Of a stretch of 64,000 nt of DNA, positions 26,803 to 36,064 are shown piece by piece (the stretch's first letter is position 1; each line of letters begins with the position of its first letter). The position numbers and the translations under genes were made by a program. Below the pieces are notes generated by a model. It was not told where the DNA came from. It searched no databases and saw only the letters and a list, made by a program, of their open reading frames with translations. The DNA is from Falsochrobactrum ovis (lineage in GTDB: Bacteria; Pseudomonadota; Alphaproteobacteria; Rhizobiales; Rhizobiaceae): positions 1 to 64,000 of the forward strand of contig NZ_QLMK01000008.1 of the NCBI RefSeq assembly GCF_003259955.1, read 5' to 3'.

Positions 26803-27825
26803 TTATTTTGATGAATCAAAAATGGTCGGAATTTTGATGAGCTGGGGAGACTCGGTTCCTTTATCGATCAATTGAAACAATGTTTGAAGCATCGTCGAAA
26901 CGTCCTGCCGAACCATCAAAATATTTTCATTAAAGACTGAAACCAATGGATCCCAATCAAAGCAGCCAATGTGGGGTATGTTCTTGCCGTAGTGACCGGT
27001 GGTTTTAATCCATCGCATTACCCCTTCAAGTGATATTGTGGAATTGACGAACATTGCTGATGGAAGCTTTCCGCGTGTTGCAGCGAGTTCCTCGAGTGCA
27101 ATTTGTGCTTTTTCTGGTGCGTATCCGGTGGCAAGAATTAAGTTATTATCGACTTGAATTCCCGCTTCTTCATGCGCCTTGCTGAACCCCTTGATGCGCT
27201 CAAGCGTGTTGTGATCCGTTCTGCCGCCGATATAGAGTAGCGGCTCATCGGGCTGACGGGTTCCTGCGGAAGCGGAAAGAATACGCTTTGTCAGCTCAAA
27301 AGCGCCATGAAAATTATCTGAAATAACCGATGATGTTAATTTACCCGGCAGATCAAGATTAAGCGATCGAACCCCTGCCTTTGAACAAATTTTGGTTATG
27401 CGATCAGGGTCCGTGGCACCAGTTGCAATAAGACAATCCACCTGATGCGATATCATCGCTCGTGCCGCCTGTACTTCTAATTCTGGATTTCGCTGAGTGC
27501 AGGTAATAATCGGAAAAAGTCCCCGATCACGGGCCATGCTCTCAAATTTTTCGACGATCGAACCGAAATAGCGATTATCATATTTCGGTACGATCATGCC
27601 AATTAAGCGTGAATTATCGCGACGAAGCCCGCTCGCTTGCATATTTAAAGCATAGCCGTTTTCATCCGCTATATGCTTGATACGCTCAGCCAAATTTGCG
27701 CTGATCCTACGCTTTTTCCAAGTTCCGTTTAAAACTGAGCTTACGGCAGTTGGCGAAACTCCGGCGAGTTTAGCCAAGTCATAGATCGTTAGCCGTTTAC
27801 CAAATTTTCTGCGGGGCTTTGTCAA
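26803..27825 (-). CDS. LacI-family regulator of the adjacent polyol/ketose cluster
   Basis: This 340-residue regulator has the LacI DNA-binding start LTIYDLAKLAGVSPTAVSSVLNG and a type I periplasmic-fold effector domain. I chose TTG 27825, giving MTKPRRKFGKRLT, because GGCAGGAGATAAAA lies just before it. A longer TTG start at 27849 would put that ribosome binding site inside the gene. It is divergent from the binding-protein gene at 28043 and most likely represses that operon in the absence of the imported sugar or polyol. Confidence 0.83.
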   Translation of the reverse strand: MTKPRRKFGKRLTIYDLAKLAGVSPTAVSSVLNGTWKKRRISANLAERIKHIADENGYALNMQASGLRRDNSRLIGMIVPKYDNRYFGSIVEKFESMARDRGLFPIITCTQRNPELEVQAARAMISHQVDCLIATGATDPDRITKICSKAGVRSLNLDLPGKLTSSVISDNFHGAFELTKRILSASAGTRQPDEPLLYIGGRTDHNTLERIKGFSKAHEEAGIQVDNNLILATGYAPEKAQIALEELAATRGKLPSAMFVNSTISLEGVMRWIKTTGHYGKNIPHIGCFDWDPLVSVFNENILMVRQDVSTMLQTLFQLIDKGTESPQLIKIPTIFDSSK

Positions 27826-27886
27826 TTTTATCTCCTGCCTGAATGGCAAACTTGACAGGGTATAAATGCTTATGCAAGTCTGCTAC

Positions 27887-27922
27887 ATCGGTTGAGCAAA
27901 ACAGCTCTATCGGTTGTGCAAA
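27887..27922. promoter_or_regulatory. Tandem repeats, probable operator in the LacI-transporter promoter region
   Basis: ATCGGTTGAGCAAA (27887-27900) recurs as ATCGGTTGTGCAAA (27909-27922), one base different and 22 bp apart, so both face the same side of the helix. TTGAGCAA and TTGTGCAA inside them are near-symmetric. The position between the divergent LacI and binding-protein genes points to a regulator site. Confidence 0.55.
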
Positions 27923-28042
27923 TATAACGCTAAGCCAGGAGGGGCGGCTATCTTTGCATTCGACCGGCGTTTGTAATCGCAAAATTGTGGACGCTAGGGG
28001 TCGGGGAGATGGCTAAAAGGCGTGCTCCCGAGGAGGAACAAA

Positions 28043-29089
28043 ATGAAAAAACAAGCTTTGTACGCCGCTGTGGGCGTCGCGGCCTTTGTGGTTTGTGGTG
28101 TCGCATCAGCACAGACGAGTGGAACAGTGGCATTCTTGATGCCGGATCAGGGGTCAACTCGTTATGAAGAGCATGACTATCCCGGTTTTAAAGCTGAGAT
28201 GGCCAAGCTCTGCCCTGATTGTAAAGTCATCTATCAGAATGCTAATGCAGACTCATCGCTTCAGCAGCAGCAGTTCAATTCCGCAATCACTCAAGGTGCG
28301 AAGGTCATTGTTCTTGACCCTGTAGATTCATCCGCTGCGGCTGCACTTGTGACATTGGCGCAGTCTCAGGGGGTGAAGGTGATTGCCTATGATCGCCCTA
28401 TCCCTGATACCCCAGCCGATTACTACGTATCCTTTGACAATGAAGGCTTAGGCTATGCGCTTTCAAAGTCTTTGGTCGATCATATGAAGGCTGAGGGGAT
28501 ACCCGAAGGTTCGGGCGTGCTGCAAGTCAATGGCTCGCCCACCGATGCGGCTGCAGGCCTGATCCGTGATGGTATTCACCGTGGATTGGAAGGCTCAGGC
28601 TATAAAATCTTAGCAGAGTTTGATACGCCAGATTGGATGCCGAGCAAGGCACAGGAATGGGTAGCCGGACAAATCACGCGCTTTGGTGATGATATCAAAG
28701 GTGTTGCGGCAGCGAATGATGGCACCGGCGGCGGCGCAATCGCGGCGTTCAAGGCTGCGGGTGTTGATCCGGTTCCGCCCGTGACCGGAAACGATGCGGT
28801 GATCGCAGCGCTGCAACTAATCATCTCGGGTGATCAATATAATACGATCTCAAAACCTTCCGAAATTGTTGCGGCGGCGGCTGCCAATGTTGCAGTCAAA
28901 TTTCTCAACGGAGAAACGCCTGAAGCTAAGACCACGCTTTACAATACGCCGTCAGAGCTTTTCGTACCGGCGGTTGTTACGGCTGAAAACATCAAGGCAG
29001 AAATATTTGATAAAGGGATTCAGACCCCTGAAGAAGTTTGTACTGGCGAATATGCTGAACCATGCAAAGCACTCGGGATAACCAATTAA
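28043..29089 (+). CDS. CUT2 sugar/polyol-binding periplasmic protein
   Basis: This 348-residue type I binding protein has a signal peptide ending GVASA/QTSG. ATG 28043 follows AGGAGG at 28031-28036. Family segments include VIVLDPVDSSAA, VIAYDRPIPDTPADYYVSFDN (cited in parts), VNGSPTDAAA and PPVTGNDA, closest in style to xylose/ribose-type binding proteins. Two Cys pairs (KLCPDCK and EVCTG/EPCKA) could form disulfides. It serves the ATPase and permease that follow. The polyol dehydrogenase and kinase downstream suggest a pentitol or ketose ligand. Confidence 0.84.
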   Translation: MKKQALYAAVGVAAFVVCGVASAQTSGTVAFLMPDQGSTRYEEHDYPGFKAEMAKLCPDCKVIYQNANADSSLQQQQFNSAITQGAKVIVLDPVDSSAAAALVTLAQSQGVKVIAYDRPIPDTPADYYVSFDNEGLGYALSKSLVDHMKAEGIPEGSGVLQVNGSPTDAAAGLIRDGIHRGLEGSGYKILAEFDTPDWMPSKAQEWVAGQITRFGDDIKGVAAANDGTGGGAIAAFKAAGVDPVPPVTGNDAVIAALQLIISGDQYNTISKPSEIVAAAAANVAVKFLNGETPEAKTTLYNTPSELFVPAVVTAENIKAEIFDKGIQTPEEVCTGEYAEPCKALGITN

Positions 29090-29095
29090 GCAGAT

Positions 29096-29123
29096 TACCT
29101 GCCGGCTATTTTGTCGGCAGGTA
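29096..29123 (+). terminator. Intercistronic stem-loop after the binding-protein gene
   Basis: TACCTGCCG (29096-29104) pairs perfectly with CGGCAGGTA (29115-29123) around a 10-base loop rich in T. It starts six bases after the stop of the binding-protein gene and lies before the ATPase gene. No T-run follows, so it most likely stabilises the upstream mRNA. Confidence 0.6.
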
Positions 29124-29191
29124 GCAGCCGCTAGTGGTTGTTTTAACACGATGTAAAATCAGTGCTTTTGGAATAAGCTATTGAGGCCAAG

Positions 29192-30001
29192 ATGACACTT
29201 TCAAGTCAATCACCCGCTAAAGGTGAAGTGATACTTAGTCTTAGCGGAGTATCAAAAAAATTTGGTGCGATCTCTGCTTTGACTGATATTGATCTCGAAG
29301 TGCATGCTGGCGAAGTGGTGGCGCTGGTGGGGGATAATGGCGCTGGAAAATCGACTTTGGTCAAAATCCTGGCGGGGGTTCATCAGCCCACGTCCGGAAC
29401 GATCAAATTCATGGATCAGCTCGTCAGCCTTGATAATCCGGCCACTGCATTGAATTTGGGAATAGCAACGGTATTTCAAGATCTTGCGCTATGCGAAAAT
29501 CTTGATGTGGTTGCGAATTTGTTTCTTGGTCACGAACTCAATCCTTTGCGTCTGGATGAAGTGCAGATGGAAGTTCGTGCTTGGACTTTGTTGCAAGAGC
29601 TGGCAGCTCGAATTCCTTCGGTTCGTGAGCCGATAGCGTCTCTTTCAGGTGGGCAACGCCAGACGGTTGCTATTGCCCGATCTCTTTTGCTCAATCCCAA
29701 AATTATTATGCTTGATGAGCCGACGGCAGCGCTCGGTGTTGCGCAAACTGCGGAAGTGCTCAACCTCATCGAGCGGGTGCGTGATCGTGGCCTAGGCGTG
29801 ATTATCATCAGTCATAATATGGAAGATGTGCGCGCGGTAGCGGACCGCATTGTGGTGCTTCGTCTGGGAAGAAATAACGGCATATTTGAACCAGATTCAA
29901 GTAATCAAGAACTGATCGCGGCCATAACGGGAGCGACCGAAAACTCTGTCTCGCGGCGAAGTGAGCGTAAAATGCGTGAGAGTGAAGGGTCGCGGGCATG
30001 A
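29192..30001 (+). CDS. CUT2 ABC transporter ATP-binding protein (single domain)
   Basis: This 269-residue ATPase has a single domain, unlike the other three CUT2 ATPases in the window. It has Walker A GDNGAGKST, signature LSGGQRQTVAIARSL and Walker [13 protein letters not shown], followed by ISHNMEDVRAVADRI. Single-domain CUT2 ATPases are known from the fructose (FrcA) and similar rhizobial systems. Its end overlaps the permease start by four bases. Confidence 0.86.
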   Translation: MTLSSQSPAKGEVILSLSGVSKKFGAISALTDIDLEVHAGEVVALVGDNGAGKSTLVKILAGVHQPTSGTIKFMDQLVSLDNPATALNLGIATVFQDLALCENLDVVANLFLGHELNPLRLDEVQMEVRAWTLLQELAARIPSVREPIASLSGGQRQTVAIARSLLLNPKIIMLDEPTAALGVAQTAEVLNLIERVRDRGLGVIIISHNMEDVRAVADRIVVLRLGRNNGIFEPDSSNQELIAAITGATENSVSRRSERKMRESEGSRA

Positions 30002-31239
30002 GCAAGATAGAGAACCAGCCTCTGGACCGCGCTGATGAACGCGTAAGCCACAATGACGGCTTTATGGGTTCGCTATCGGGCTTTGTTGATCGTGTGCGGA
30101 CGGGCGATTTGGGTATGGTGCCTGTTGTTGTCGGATTGGTGGTGATTTCGATTGTTTTCACCAGCTTAAATCCACTTTTTCTGGCGCCGAACAATCTGGT
30201 CAATCTTCTATTCGATTGCGCTACCGTAGGGGTTATATCGCTTGGCGTTGTTTGCGTTTTGATGCTGGGTGAAATTGACCTCTCGGTAGGTTCTATGAGC
30301 GGGCTTGCATCTGCATTGCTCGGCGTTCTTTGGGTCAATATGGGGGTACCGATCCCGCTGGCTATTCTAGCGGCGCTGTTTGCGGGTGCGCTGGTCGGCG
30401 TGGTCTATGCAACGCTGTTTAACTGGATCGGTATGCCAAGTTTTATTTCTACTTTAGCGGGGCTTCTGGCACTTTTAGGTTGCCAGCTCTATTTGCTTGG
30501 CAATAGCGGTTCGATTAATCTGCCCTATGCTTCTCCGCTCGTTAAGTTTGGCCAATTGCTCATCATGCCAGCCTGGTTCTCGCATCTTATTGCGTTATTG
30601 CCCGGTGCCGTTTCTTTTTATACCGGATTGCGTGTCTCGAAAGAGCGCAAAGCGGTGGGGCTGACCGCTCAGCCACTAAGCATGCTTTTTGTGCGCGCTA
30701 TCGCGCTTACATTCGTCCTGGAATTTGCGGTGTGGTATCTCAACCTTGGTCGAGGTGTTCCGTGGATGTTTGGCCTGTTCGTCCTGCTGGTTGTTATAAT
30801 GAATTATGCATTAAAACGCACCAAATGGGGACGTTCGGTATTTGCTGTTGGAGGCAACCGCGAGGCAGCGCGCCGTGCTGGTATTAATGTCAAGCGGATC
30901 TACCTTTCCGCCTTCATGCTGTGTTCGACATTAGCGGCCCTTGGCGGAATAATGGCGGCCTCACGACTGGCTTCTTCCAGTCAACAAGCGGGCACCGGAG
31001 ATGTTAACCTCAATGCAATTGCCGCAGCAGTGATTGGGGGCACAAGTCTGTTTGGTGGACGTGGTAGCGCTTATTCGGCCCTGTTGGGAGTGATAGTAAT
31101 TCAGGCAATTTCCAACGGTCTGACCCTATTAAATTTACCATCCAGCCTACGCTACATGATTACCGGTGGCGTTCTTGCTATCGCAGTCATTGTTGACTCG
31201 CTGGCCCGGCGCTCACGAGCAAGTCATGGTCGCGGCTGA
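29998..31239 (+). CDS. CUT2 ABC transporter permease (XylH/FrcC-like, long form)
   Basis: The 413-residue permease has many hydrophobic segments and the motif LGEIDLSVGSMSGLASALLG. An insert at about residues 205-260 gives it the length of XylH-type permeases, like GguB at 4140. AAVIGGTSLFGGRGSAYSALLG is another family segment. It overlaps the ATPase gene by four bases and is followed after 21 bp by the polyol dehydrogenase gene, so transport and catabolism are in one operon. Confidence 0.86.
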   Translation: MSKIENQPLDRADERVSHNDGFMGSLSGFVDRVRTGDLGMVPVVVGLVVISIVFTSLNPLFLAPNNLVNLLFDCATVGVISLGVVCVLMLGEIDLSVGSMSGLASALLGVLWVNMGVPIPLAILAALFAGALVGVVYATLFNWIGMPSFISTLAGLLALLGCQLYLLGNSGSINLPYASPLVKFGQLLIMPAWFSHLIALLPGAVSFYTGLRVSKERKAVGLTAQPLSMLFVRAIALTFVLEFAVWYLNLGRGVPWMFGLFVLLVVIMNYALKRTKWGRSVFAVGGNREAARRAGINVKRIYLSAFMLCSTLAALGGIMAASRLASSSQQAGTGDVNLNAIAAAVIGGTSLFGGRGSAYSALLGVIVIQAISNGLTLLNLPSSLRYMITGGVLAIAVIVDSLARRSRASHGRG

Positions 31240-31260
31240 TCTATCTTCCTGGAGAGAAAT

Positions 31261-31989
31261 ATGTCTGAAAAAATGAATGGCAAGGTCGTTGCTATTACGG
31301 GTGCAGCATCGGGGATCGGACTGCAAACCGCCCGGACGTTGATAGAGGCAGGCGCAACGGTTGTTTTGATTGACCGAGCCGAAGATAGGCTAAAGCAGCT
31401 CTGTGAGGAAATCGGACCCAACGCATTGCCGCTCGTTGTGGACCTGTTGGACGGTGCGCAAGTTTCTGGAATGTTACCACGCATCTTGGAAATTGCGGGC
31501 AGGCTTGACGTATTTTACGCTAATGCTGGTTCCTATATTGGTGGCGCGGTTGCCGAAGGCGATCCCGATGCCTGGGACAAGATGCTCAATCTCAATATCA
31601 ATGCGGCTTTCCGCTCCGTTCATGCCGTATTGCCACATATGATCGCACAGAAAAGCGGTGACATTGTCTTCACATCCTCGGTGGCTGGCGTCGTCCCGGT
31701 TGTATGGGAACCTATTTATACGGCTTCCAAATTTGCCGTGCAGGCATTTGTGCATTCAACCCGTCGCCAAGTCGCTCCTCATGGTATTCGTGTAGGTGCG
31801 GTTTTGCCCGGCCCCGTCGTCACAGCTTTGCTTGATGATTGGCCTAAAGCAAAAATGGAAGAAGCCTTGGCAAATGGCAGTCTGATGCAGCCACAGGAAG
31901 TGGCCGATGCGGTTTTATTCATGCTGACACGAAAGCGCACAGTGACCGTTCGTGATCTGGTGATTGTGCCGACAAGCTTGGATCTCTAA
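31261..31989 (+). CDS. rbtA: Short-chain dehydrogenase, ribitol 2-dehydrogenase-like
   Basis: This 242-residue SDR enzyme has the NAD-binding motif TGAASGIG near residue 15, NAG in [10 protein letters not shown], a catalytic Ser in FTSSVAG and the YxxxK pair in [12 protein letters not shown]. The stretches [20 protein letters not shown] and [18 protein letters not shown] closely recall rhizobial ribitol dehydrogenase (RbtA). Ribitol would be oxidised to D-ribulose, matching the pentulokinase that follows after 11 bp. The gene symbol rests on recalled similarity. Confidence 0.75.
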   Translation: MSEKMNGKVVAITGAASGIGLQTARTLIEAGATVVLIDRAEDRLKQLCEEIGPNALPLVVDLLDGAQVSGMLPRILEIAGRLDVFYANAGSYIGGAVAEGDPDAWDKMLNLNINAAFRSVHAVLPHMIAQKSGDIVFTSSVAGVVPVVWEPIYTASKFAVQAFVHSTRRQVAPHGIRVGAVLPGPVVTALLDDWPKAKMEEALANGSLMQPQEVADAVLFMLTRKRTVTVRDLVIVPTSLDL

Positions 31990-32000
31990 TCGGGACTGAA

Positions 32001-33620
32001 ATGGTAAAAAAAGCAGATATGAATGACCCACTCATCCTCGGAATAGATGTTGGCACGGGCAGCGCGCGCGCCGGCTTGTTTGATCTTTCCGGTCGAATGG
32101 TTGCCACTTCTAAACAGGATATTTCGCTCTGGCGCGAACCTGGCTCAATTGTTGAGCAATCTTCATCCGATATTTGGAATGCAGTTTGTGGTGCCGTTCG
32201 CGCTGCGATGAAAGAAGCGGAAGCTGATCCTGCACGGATTGCAGGGATCGGCTTTGATGCAACTTGCTCGCTTGTTGTTTTGGGGGAGGCCGGTTCTTCT
32301 CTCGCGGTGGGGCCATCAGAAGATCCAAACCGCGACATAATCGTCTGGATGGATCACAGAGCTGTGGGGCAGGCTGAGCGTATCAACGCGGCGGGTCACG
32401 ATGTTCTAAAATATGTGGGGGGCCGTATATCTCCAGAAATGGAGACGCCCAAACTGCTTTGGTTGAAAGAGGAGCGTCCTGAAATTTTTAAACGCGCCTG
32501 GCAGTTTTTTGATCTTGCGGATTTTCTCACATGGAAAGCGACTGGCGATCTATCCCGTTCGACCTGTACCGTTACTTGCAAATGGACCTATCTTGCGCAT
32601 GAACGGCGCTGGGATGAAACCTATTTCCGCCAGATCGGACTGGGGGAACTAGCTGATGAAGGTTTTGCTAGAATTGGCACGAAAATTGTTGAGCCGGGAA
32701 CCCGGCTTGGCAGTGGTTTGACGCCTGCTGCAGCATCCGATCTGGGCTTGCTTGAGAGCACCCCAGTTGCCGCTGGTATGATTGATGCCCATGCAGGCGG
32801 CATCGGCACAGTCGGTATTGAAGGCAACCCGGAAACGCATATGGCTTATGTTTTTGGGACTTCTTCCTGCACCATGACCACAACTGCTAATCCGGTTTTC
32901 ATCCCGGGCGTGTGGGGGCCATATTTCTCAGCGATGATTCCCGGCATGTGGTTAAATGAAGGCGGGCAATCGGCTGCTGGTGCTGCCATAGATCGACTTG
33001 TTGACGGGCACCCCGCCAGTCAAAAAGCGCAAGAAATCGCGCAGGAGCGCGGAATTTCCGTCAATGAGCTGCTTACAGAAATATTGATGGCAACGGTCAC
33101 CTCCGTCTCCGACCTTGTATATCAGGTCTCCGGCCTGCATGTGGTACCGGAGTTTTTGGGGAATCGTGCGCCCAATGCTGATCCTCATGCCCGCGCCATC
33201 ATTTCCGGACTGGGTATTGAGCGTGATATTGAAAGTCTCGCCAAGCTCTATCTTGCAGGAGTTCTTGGCATTGGCTACGGATTACGACAGATCATCGACA
33301 CACAAACGGAAGCAGGCGCGCCGATTGATAAGGTTGTAATATCCGGTGGCGCGGGTCAATCGGCTTTGATCCGTCAGCTTCTTGCCGATGCAACCGGAAA
33401 GCCGGTGCTTGCTTCTGATGCAGAAGAGCCGGTGCTACTGGGTGCGGCATTGCTGGGGTCGGTAGCCGGTGAGGTTTTTCCTGATTTACGCACAGCAATG
33501 GCGAAAACAAGCCGCATTGGTGCAACTTATTTGCCGAGCGATGGTGAACTGCAGGCATTGCATGCCAATCGATACAGCGCATTTCTAAAATTGCAAAAAC
33601 TAGCCAAAGAAATTCGCTAA
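32001..33620 (+). CDS. FGGY-family pentulokinase (D-ribulokinase-like)
   Basis: The 539-residue sugar kinase has the FGGY/ASKHA start LILGIDVGTGSARAGLFD and MDHRAVGQAERI, with VGGRISPEMETPKLLWL and YVFGTSSCTM. These are marks of the ribulokinase branch known as 5-carbon carbohydrate kinases. VISGGAGQSALIRQLLAD is the C-terminal ATP-binding part. It should phosphorylate D-ribulose, the product of the preceding dehydrogenase, to ribulose 5-phosphate. An alternative in-frame ATG at 32022 is possible, since the ribosome binding site before 32001 is weak. Confidence 0.83.
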   Translation: MVKKADMNDPLILGIDVGTGSARAGLFDLSGRMVATSKQDISLWREPGSIVEQSSSDIWNAVCGAVRAAMKEAEADPARIAGIGFDATCSLVVLGEAGSSLAVGPSEDPNRDIIVWMDHRAVGQAERINAAGHDVLKYVGGRISPEMETPKLLWLKEERPEIFKRAWQFFDLADFLTWKATGDLSRSTCTVTCKWTYLAHERRWDETYFRQIGLGELADEGFARIGTKIVEPGTRLGSGLTPAAASDLGLLESTPVAAGMIDAHAGGIGTVGIEGNPETHMAYVFGTSSCTMTTTANPVFIPGVWGPYFSAMIPGMWLNEGGQSAAGAAIDRLVDGHPASQKAQEIAQERGISVNELLTEILMATVTSVSDLVYQVSGLHVVPEFLGNRAPNADPHARAIISGLGIERDIESLAKLYLAGVLGIGYGLRQIIDTQTEAGAPIDKVVISGGAGQSALIRQLLADATGKPVLASDAEEPVLLGAALLGSVAGEVFPDLRTAMAKTSRIGATYLPSDGELQALHANRYSAFLKLQKLAKEIR

Positions 33621-33698
33621 GCTGCGTCGGAGGAAAGCTCAAAAACTATTGGTGCGTTGGCGTGTAGCGGGGTGAATAACTTGGCTGAGGAGGAATGA

Positions 33699-34589
33699 AT
33701 GCGAAACCGTTTAGGTCTACACGCCAATGTATGGGTGGCAGGGTGGAGCGACGAAGAAGCCATTCGTGCGATCGATAAAACCGCAGAAAAGGGCTTTGAT
33801 CTCATAGAGATTTCCGCAATGGCGCCCCATCTGATGAACATTGATCTGACACGCCGCCGGCTGGAGCAAGCGGGTATCGGTGTGACAATGTCGCTTGGTC
33901 TTGCGGCGGAGCAAGATATTTCTTCAACCGATCCGCAACGCGTGCGTGCAGGAGAGGCGCATTTGATGGATGTGGTTTCAATGGCTCGCGATCTTGGCGC
34001 TACGCATGTTTGCGGTATTCTCTATTCCGCATTTCAGAAATATACCGAGCCCGCAACAGCAGCTGGGGTCGCATCTTCAATCGAGGTTATGGCCCGCATT
34101 GCGGAAAAAGCTGCGGCCAGTGATATCACGCTCGGGATGGAGGTTGTGAACCGCTATGAGTCAAATGTGCTCAATACAGCGGCGCAGGCCATTGAATATT
34201 GCCGCCGGGTAGGGGCGGATAATGTGAAAGTGCATCTTGATGTTTATCATATGAACATTGAAGAAGCTGATGCCGTTGCAGCCATACATGCCACGGGCGA
34301 CCGCCTTGGTTATTTCCACACTGGCGAAAGCCATCGCGGCTATATGGGCACGGGTTCGATTGACCTCAAAGCGATCTTTCAGGCATTGGCCCGGATCGAT
34401 TATAAGGGCCCGATCACTTATGAATCGTTCTCATCTCGCGTTGTTGGTCAGCCTTTATCCGGGATTTTAGGAATTTGGCGCGAGACGTGGGATGACGGTG
34501 ATGATCTTGTCCAGCACGCAATGATGTATACTAAGTCACAAATGATCGCCGCCCATAATGCGGTTTCGCGTTCTTCCAGTTTACCCTAA
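33699..34589 (+). CDS. Ketose 3-epimerase-like protein (D-tagatose/D-psicose 3-epimerase family)
   Basis: This 296-residue TIM-barrel sugar epimerase/isomerase has metal ligands at the positions expected for D-tagatose and D-psicose 3-epimerases: Glu in LGMEVVNRYE, Asp in VHLDVYHMN, His in FHTGESHRG and Glu in ITYESFSS. Such enzymes epimerise free ketoses at C3, for example D-ribulose to D-xylulose or D-psicose to D-fructose. CTGAGGAGGA precedes ATG 33699. Together with the dehydrogenase and kinase it would let the operon handle more than one polyol or ketose. Confidence 0.83.
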   Translation: MRNRLGLHANVWVAGWSDEEAIRAIDKTAEKGFDLIEISAMAPHLMNIDLTRRRLEQAGIGVTMSLGLAAEQDISSTDPQRVRAGEAHLMDVVSMARDLGATHVCGILYSAFQKYTEPATAAGVASSIEVMARIAEKAAASDITLGMEVVNRYESNVLNTAAQAIEYCRRVGADNVKVHLDVYHMNIEEADAVAAIHATGDRLGYFHTGESHRGYMGTGSIDLKAIFQALARIDYKGPITYESFSSRVVGQPLSGILGIWRETWDDGDDLVQHAMMYTKSQMIAAHNAVSRSSSLP

Positions 34590-34593
34590 CCGA

Positions 34594-34617
34594 GCCCATA
34601 AATCTCATATTATGGGC
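34594..34617 (+). terminator. Stem-loop at the end of the polyol operon
   Basis: GCCCATAA (34594-34601) pairs perfectly with TTATGGGC (34610-34617) around an 8-base loop, four bases after the epimerase stop. No T-run follows. Confidence 0.5.
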
Positions 34618-34679
34618 AGGACAATCTGCTGTAGCGAGACATTTGTTTAAAGTCTGATCCGGTTTTCCAGCCGTAAAAT

Positions 34680-34700
34680 GAAGGCGGCTTGACCGCCTTC
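34680..34700. terminator. Bidirectional terminator between convergent operons
   Basis: GAAGGCGG (34680-34687) pairs perfectly with CCGCCTTC (34693-34700) around a five-base loop. ACTTTGCTTTT follows on the plus strand and CATTTTAC on the minus strand, so it can end both the rightward polyol operon and the leftward UgpB-like operon. Confidence 0.7.
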
Positions 34701-34750
34701 ACTTTGCTTTTGACCATTTCTGAGCGGGTAACCCGCCACGAAACCGCGCT

Positions 34751-36028
34751 TTACTTAATCAAGCCATTGGTTGTTTCGACCAACGACTTCAGACCATCCT
34801 CAGGGCTGATTTCCCCCCGCATGACATTGCCAATAATATCGCGTTGTGCCCGCCATATGCGTACTGACGAGCCTTTTGGATATCCCTCCCATGGGCGCGC
34901 GAGTTCCATCTGGGACGCGACAGTTGCGAAACGTGGTTCTTTTTCATAAAAGGGCGCCAAATAATCGGGGCCTTGAGCCAGTTTGTTGGTGGGTAGGTAG
35001 CCGGTGGTTTCAACCACGATTGTTTGGCCCACTGGACCGGTGGCGAATTTCAGATATTCCCATGCAGCTTTCTGCTTGGCTTCGTCATCCGTAAGGATAA
35101 TGCCAGCACTACCGCCGGTGGGAAAACCGCCTGTTTCCTTATTGTTGAGTGGGACCTTAGCGGTATTCAACGTAAAGCGATCGCCAACAAGGTCGATGAT
35201 TTGGGCCAGACGTGCGGGCGTATCGACAAAATATGCCGTTTGTCCGGCAGCAAAACGCTGGCGTGCCTGTTCAAATTCGAGCAAGGATTCACCACCTTCG
35301 GTTACGAAACGGCGAAGAATTTTAAGTGCTTCAAGTCCATTCTCGTTATCGAAACCGGCTTTTCCAGTCTCTGGGTCAACCAGCTGCGCGCCCTGTTGGC
35401 GCAAAATAGTCTGCCAAAGCCAATCATCCGGCCAGTCATAAATCGTGTAACCAATCCCGGAGACATTTGGATCGGCTGTGTGAATTTTATTGGCGCGCTC
35501 CAGCAGTTCATCCCAGTTGTTGGGGATATCCTTGGGGTCTAAGCCAGCTTTCTCGATTGCGGTTTCGTTGACATAGAGAATAGGTAAGGACGCATTAAAC
35601 GCCATGCCATATTTGGTGCCGTCGACGATCCCCAATTGTAGCATTGAGTCCGTATAATTTTCCGTTTTCCACTCGTCTGACTCAGCGTCAAGCAATGGCT
35701 GTAGGTCGATAATCTGATCGCGCTGAGCCAGCGTGCGGGCAAGCTCTCCTAACAAATGATAGCCAGGAAAATACAAATCCGGCAGCTGATTTGTAACCGC
35801 CAGCCGCTGCATTTGCAGATGCCCTTCATCGTAATCCTTAGCCGGTGCAAGGAAGTTTATTTTGATGTCCGGATGCTCTTTCATAAACGCATCGGCGATT
35901 GGATCATGGAACTTCGCGAAGCCCGGTTGAGCGTATAAAATGTCAAGGGTGACATCTTCGGCCAATGCGCTGCTTGTAAGCTGCATCGTCATTGCAGCCG
36001 CAGCAACGATGGTTGCATAATATTTCAT
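34751..36028 (-). CDS. CUT1 ABC transporter binding protein, UgpB-like
   Basis: This 425-residue family 1 solute-binding protein has a signal peptide ending SSALA/EDV. Segments such as KINFLAPAKDYDEGHLQMQRL (cited in part), GFPTGGSAGIIL and RPWEGYPKGSSVRIWRAQRDI fit the UgpB/MalE fold. It is the last gene of a leftward operon whose first genes encode a HAD phosphatase and a metallophosphoesterase. A phosphate-ester ligand such as a glycerophosphodiester is therefore plausible, but a plain sugar cannot be ruled out. Confidence 0.84.
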   Translation of the reverse strand: MKYYATIVAAAAMTMQLTSSALAEDVTLDILYAQPGFAKFHDPIADAFMKEHPDIKINFLAPAKDYDEGHLQMQRLAVTNQLPDLYFPGYHLLGELARTLAQRDQIIDLQPLLDAESDEWKTENYTDSMLQLGIVDGTKYGMAFNASLPILYVNETAIEKAGLDPKDIPNNWDELLERANKIHTADPNVSGIGYTIYDWPDDWLWQTILRQQGAQLVDPETGKAGFDNENGLEALKILRRFVTEGGESLLEFEQARQRFAAGQTAYFVDTPARLAQIIDLVGDRFTLNTAKVPLNNKETGGFPTGGSAGIILTDDEAKQKAAWEYLKFATGPVGQTIVVETTGYLPTNKLAQGPDYLAPFYEKEPRFATVASQMELARPWEGYPKGSSVRIWRAQRDIIGNVMRGEISPEDGLKSLVETTNGLIK

Positions 36029-36064
36029 CTGATCCTCCTTTGAAAAACGGTTTGTCCGCTTGTT

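Noticed and set aside
26682-26819. N-terminal extension of the VapB-type antitoxin
   Set aside because: It would overlap the LacI gene and adds a region without antitoxin features; ATG 26681 has a good ribosome binding site.
33130-33190. Possible frameshift within the pentulokinase gene
   Set aside because: On re-reading, the frame is continuous from 32001 to 33620 with all FGGY segments in order.
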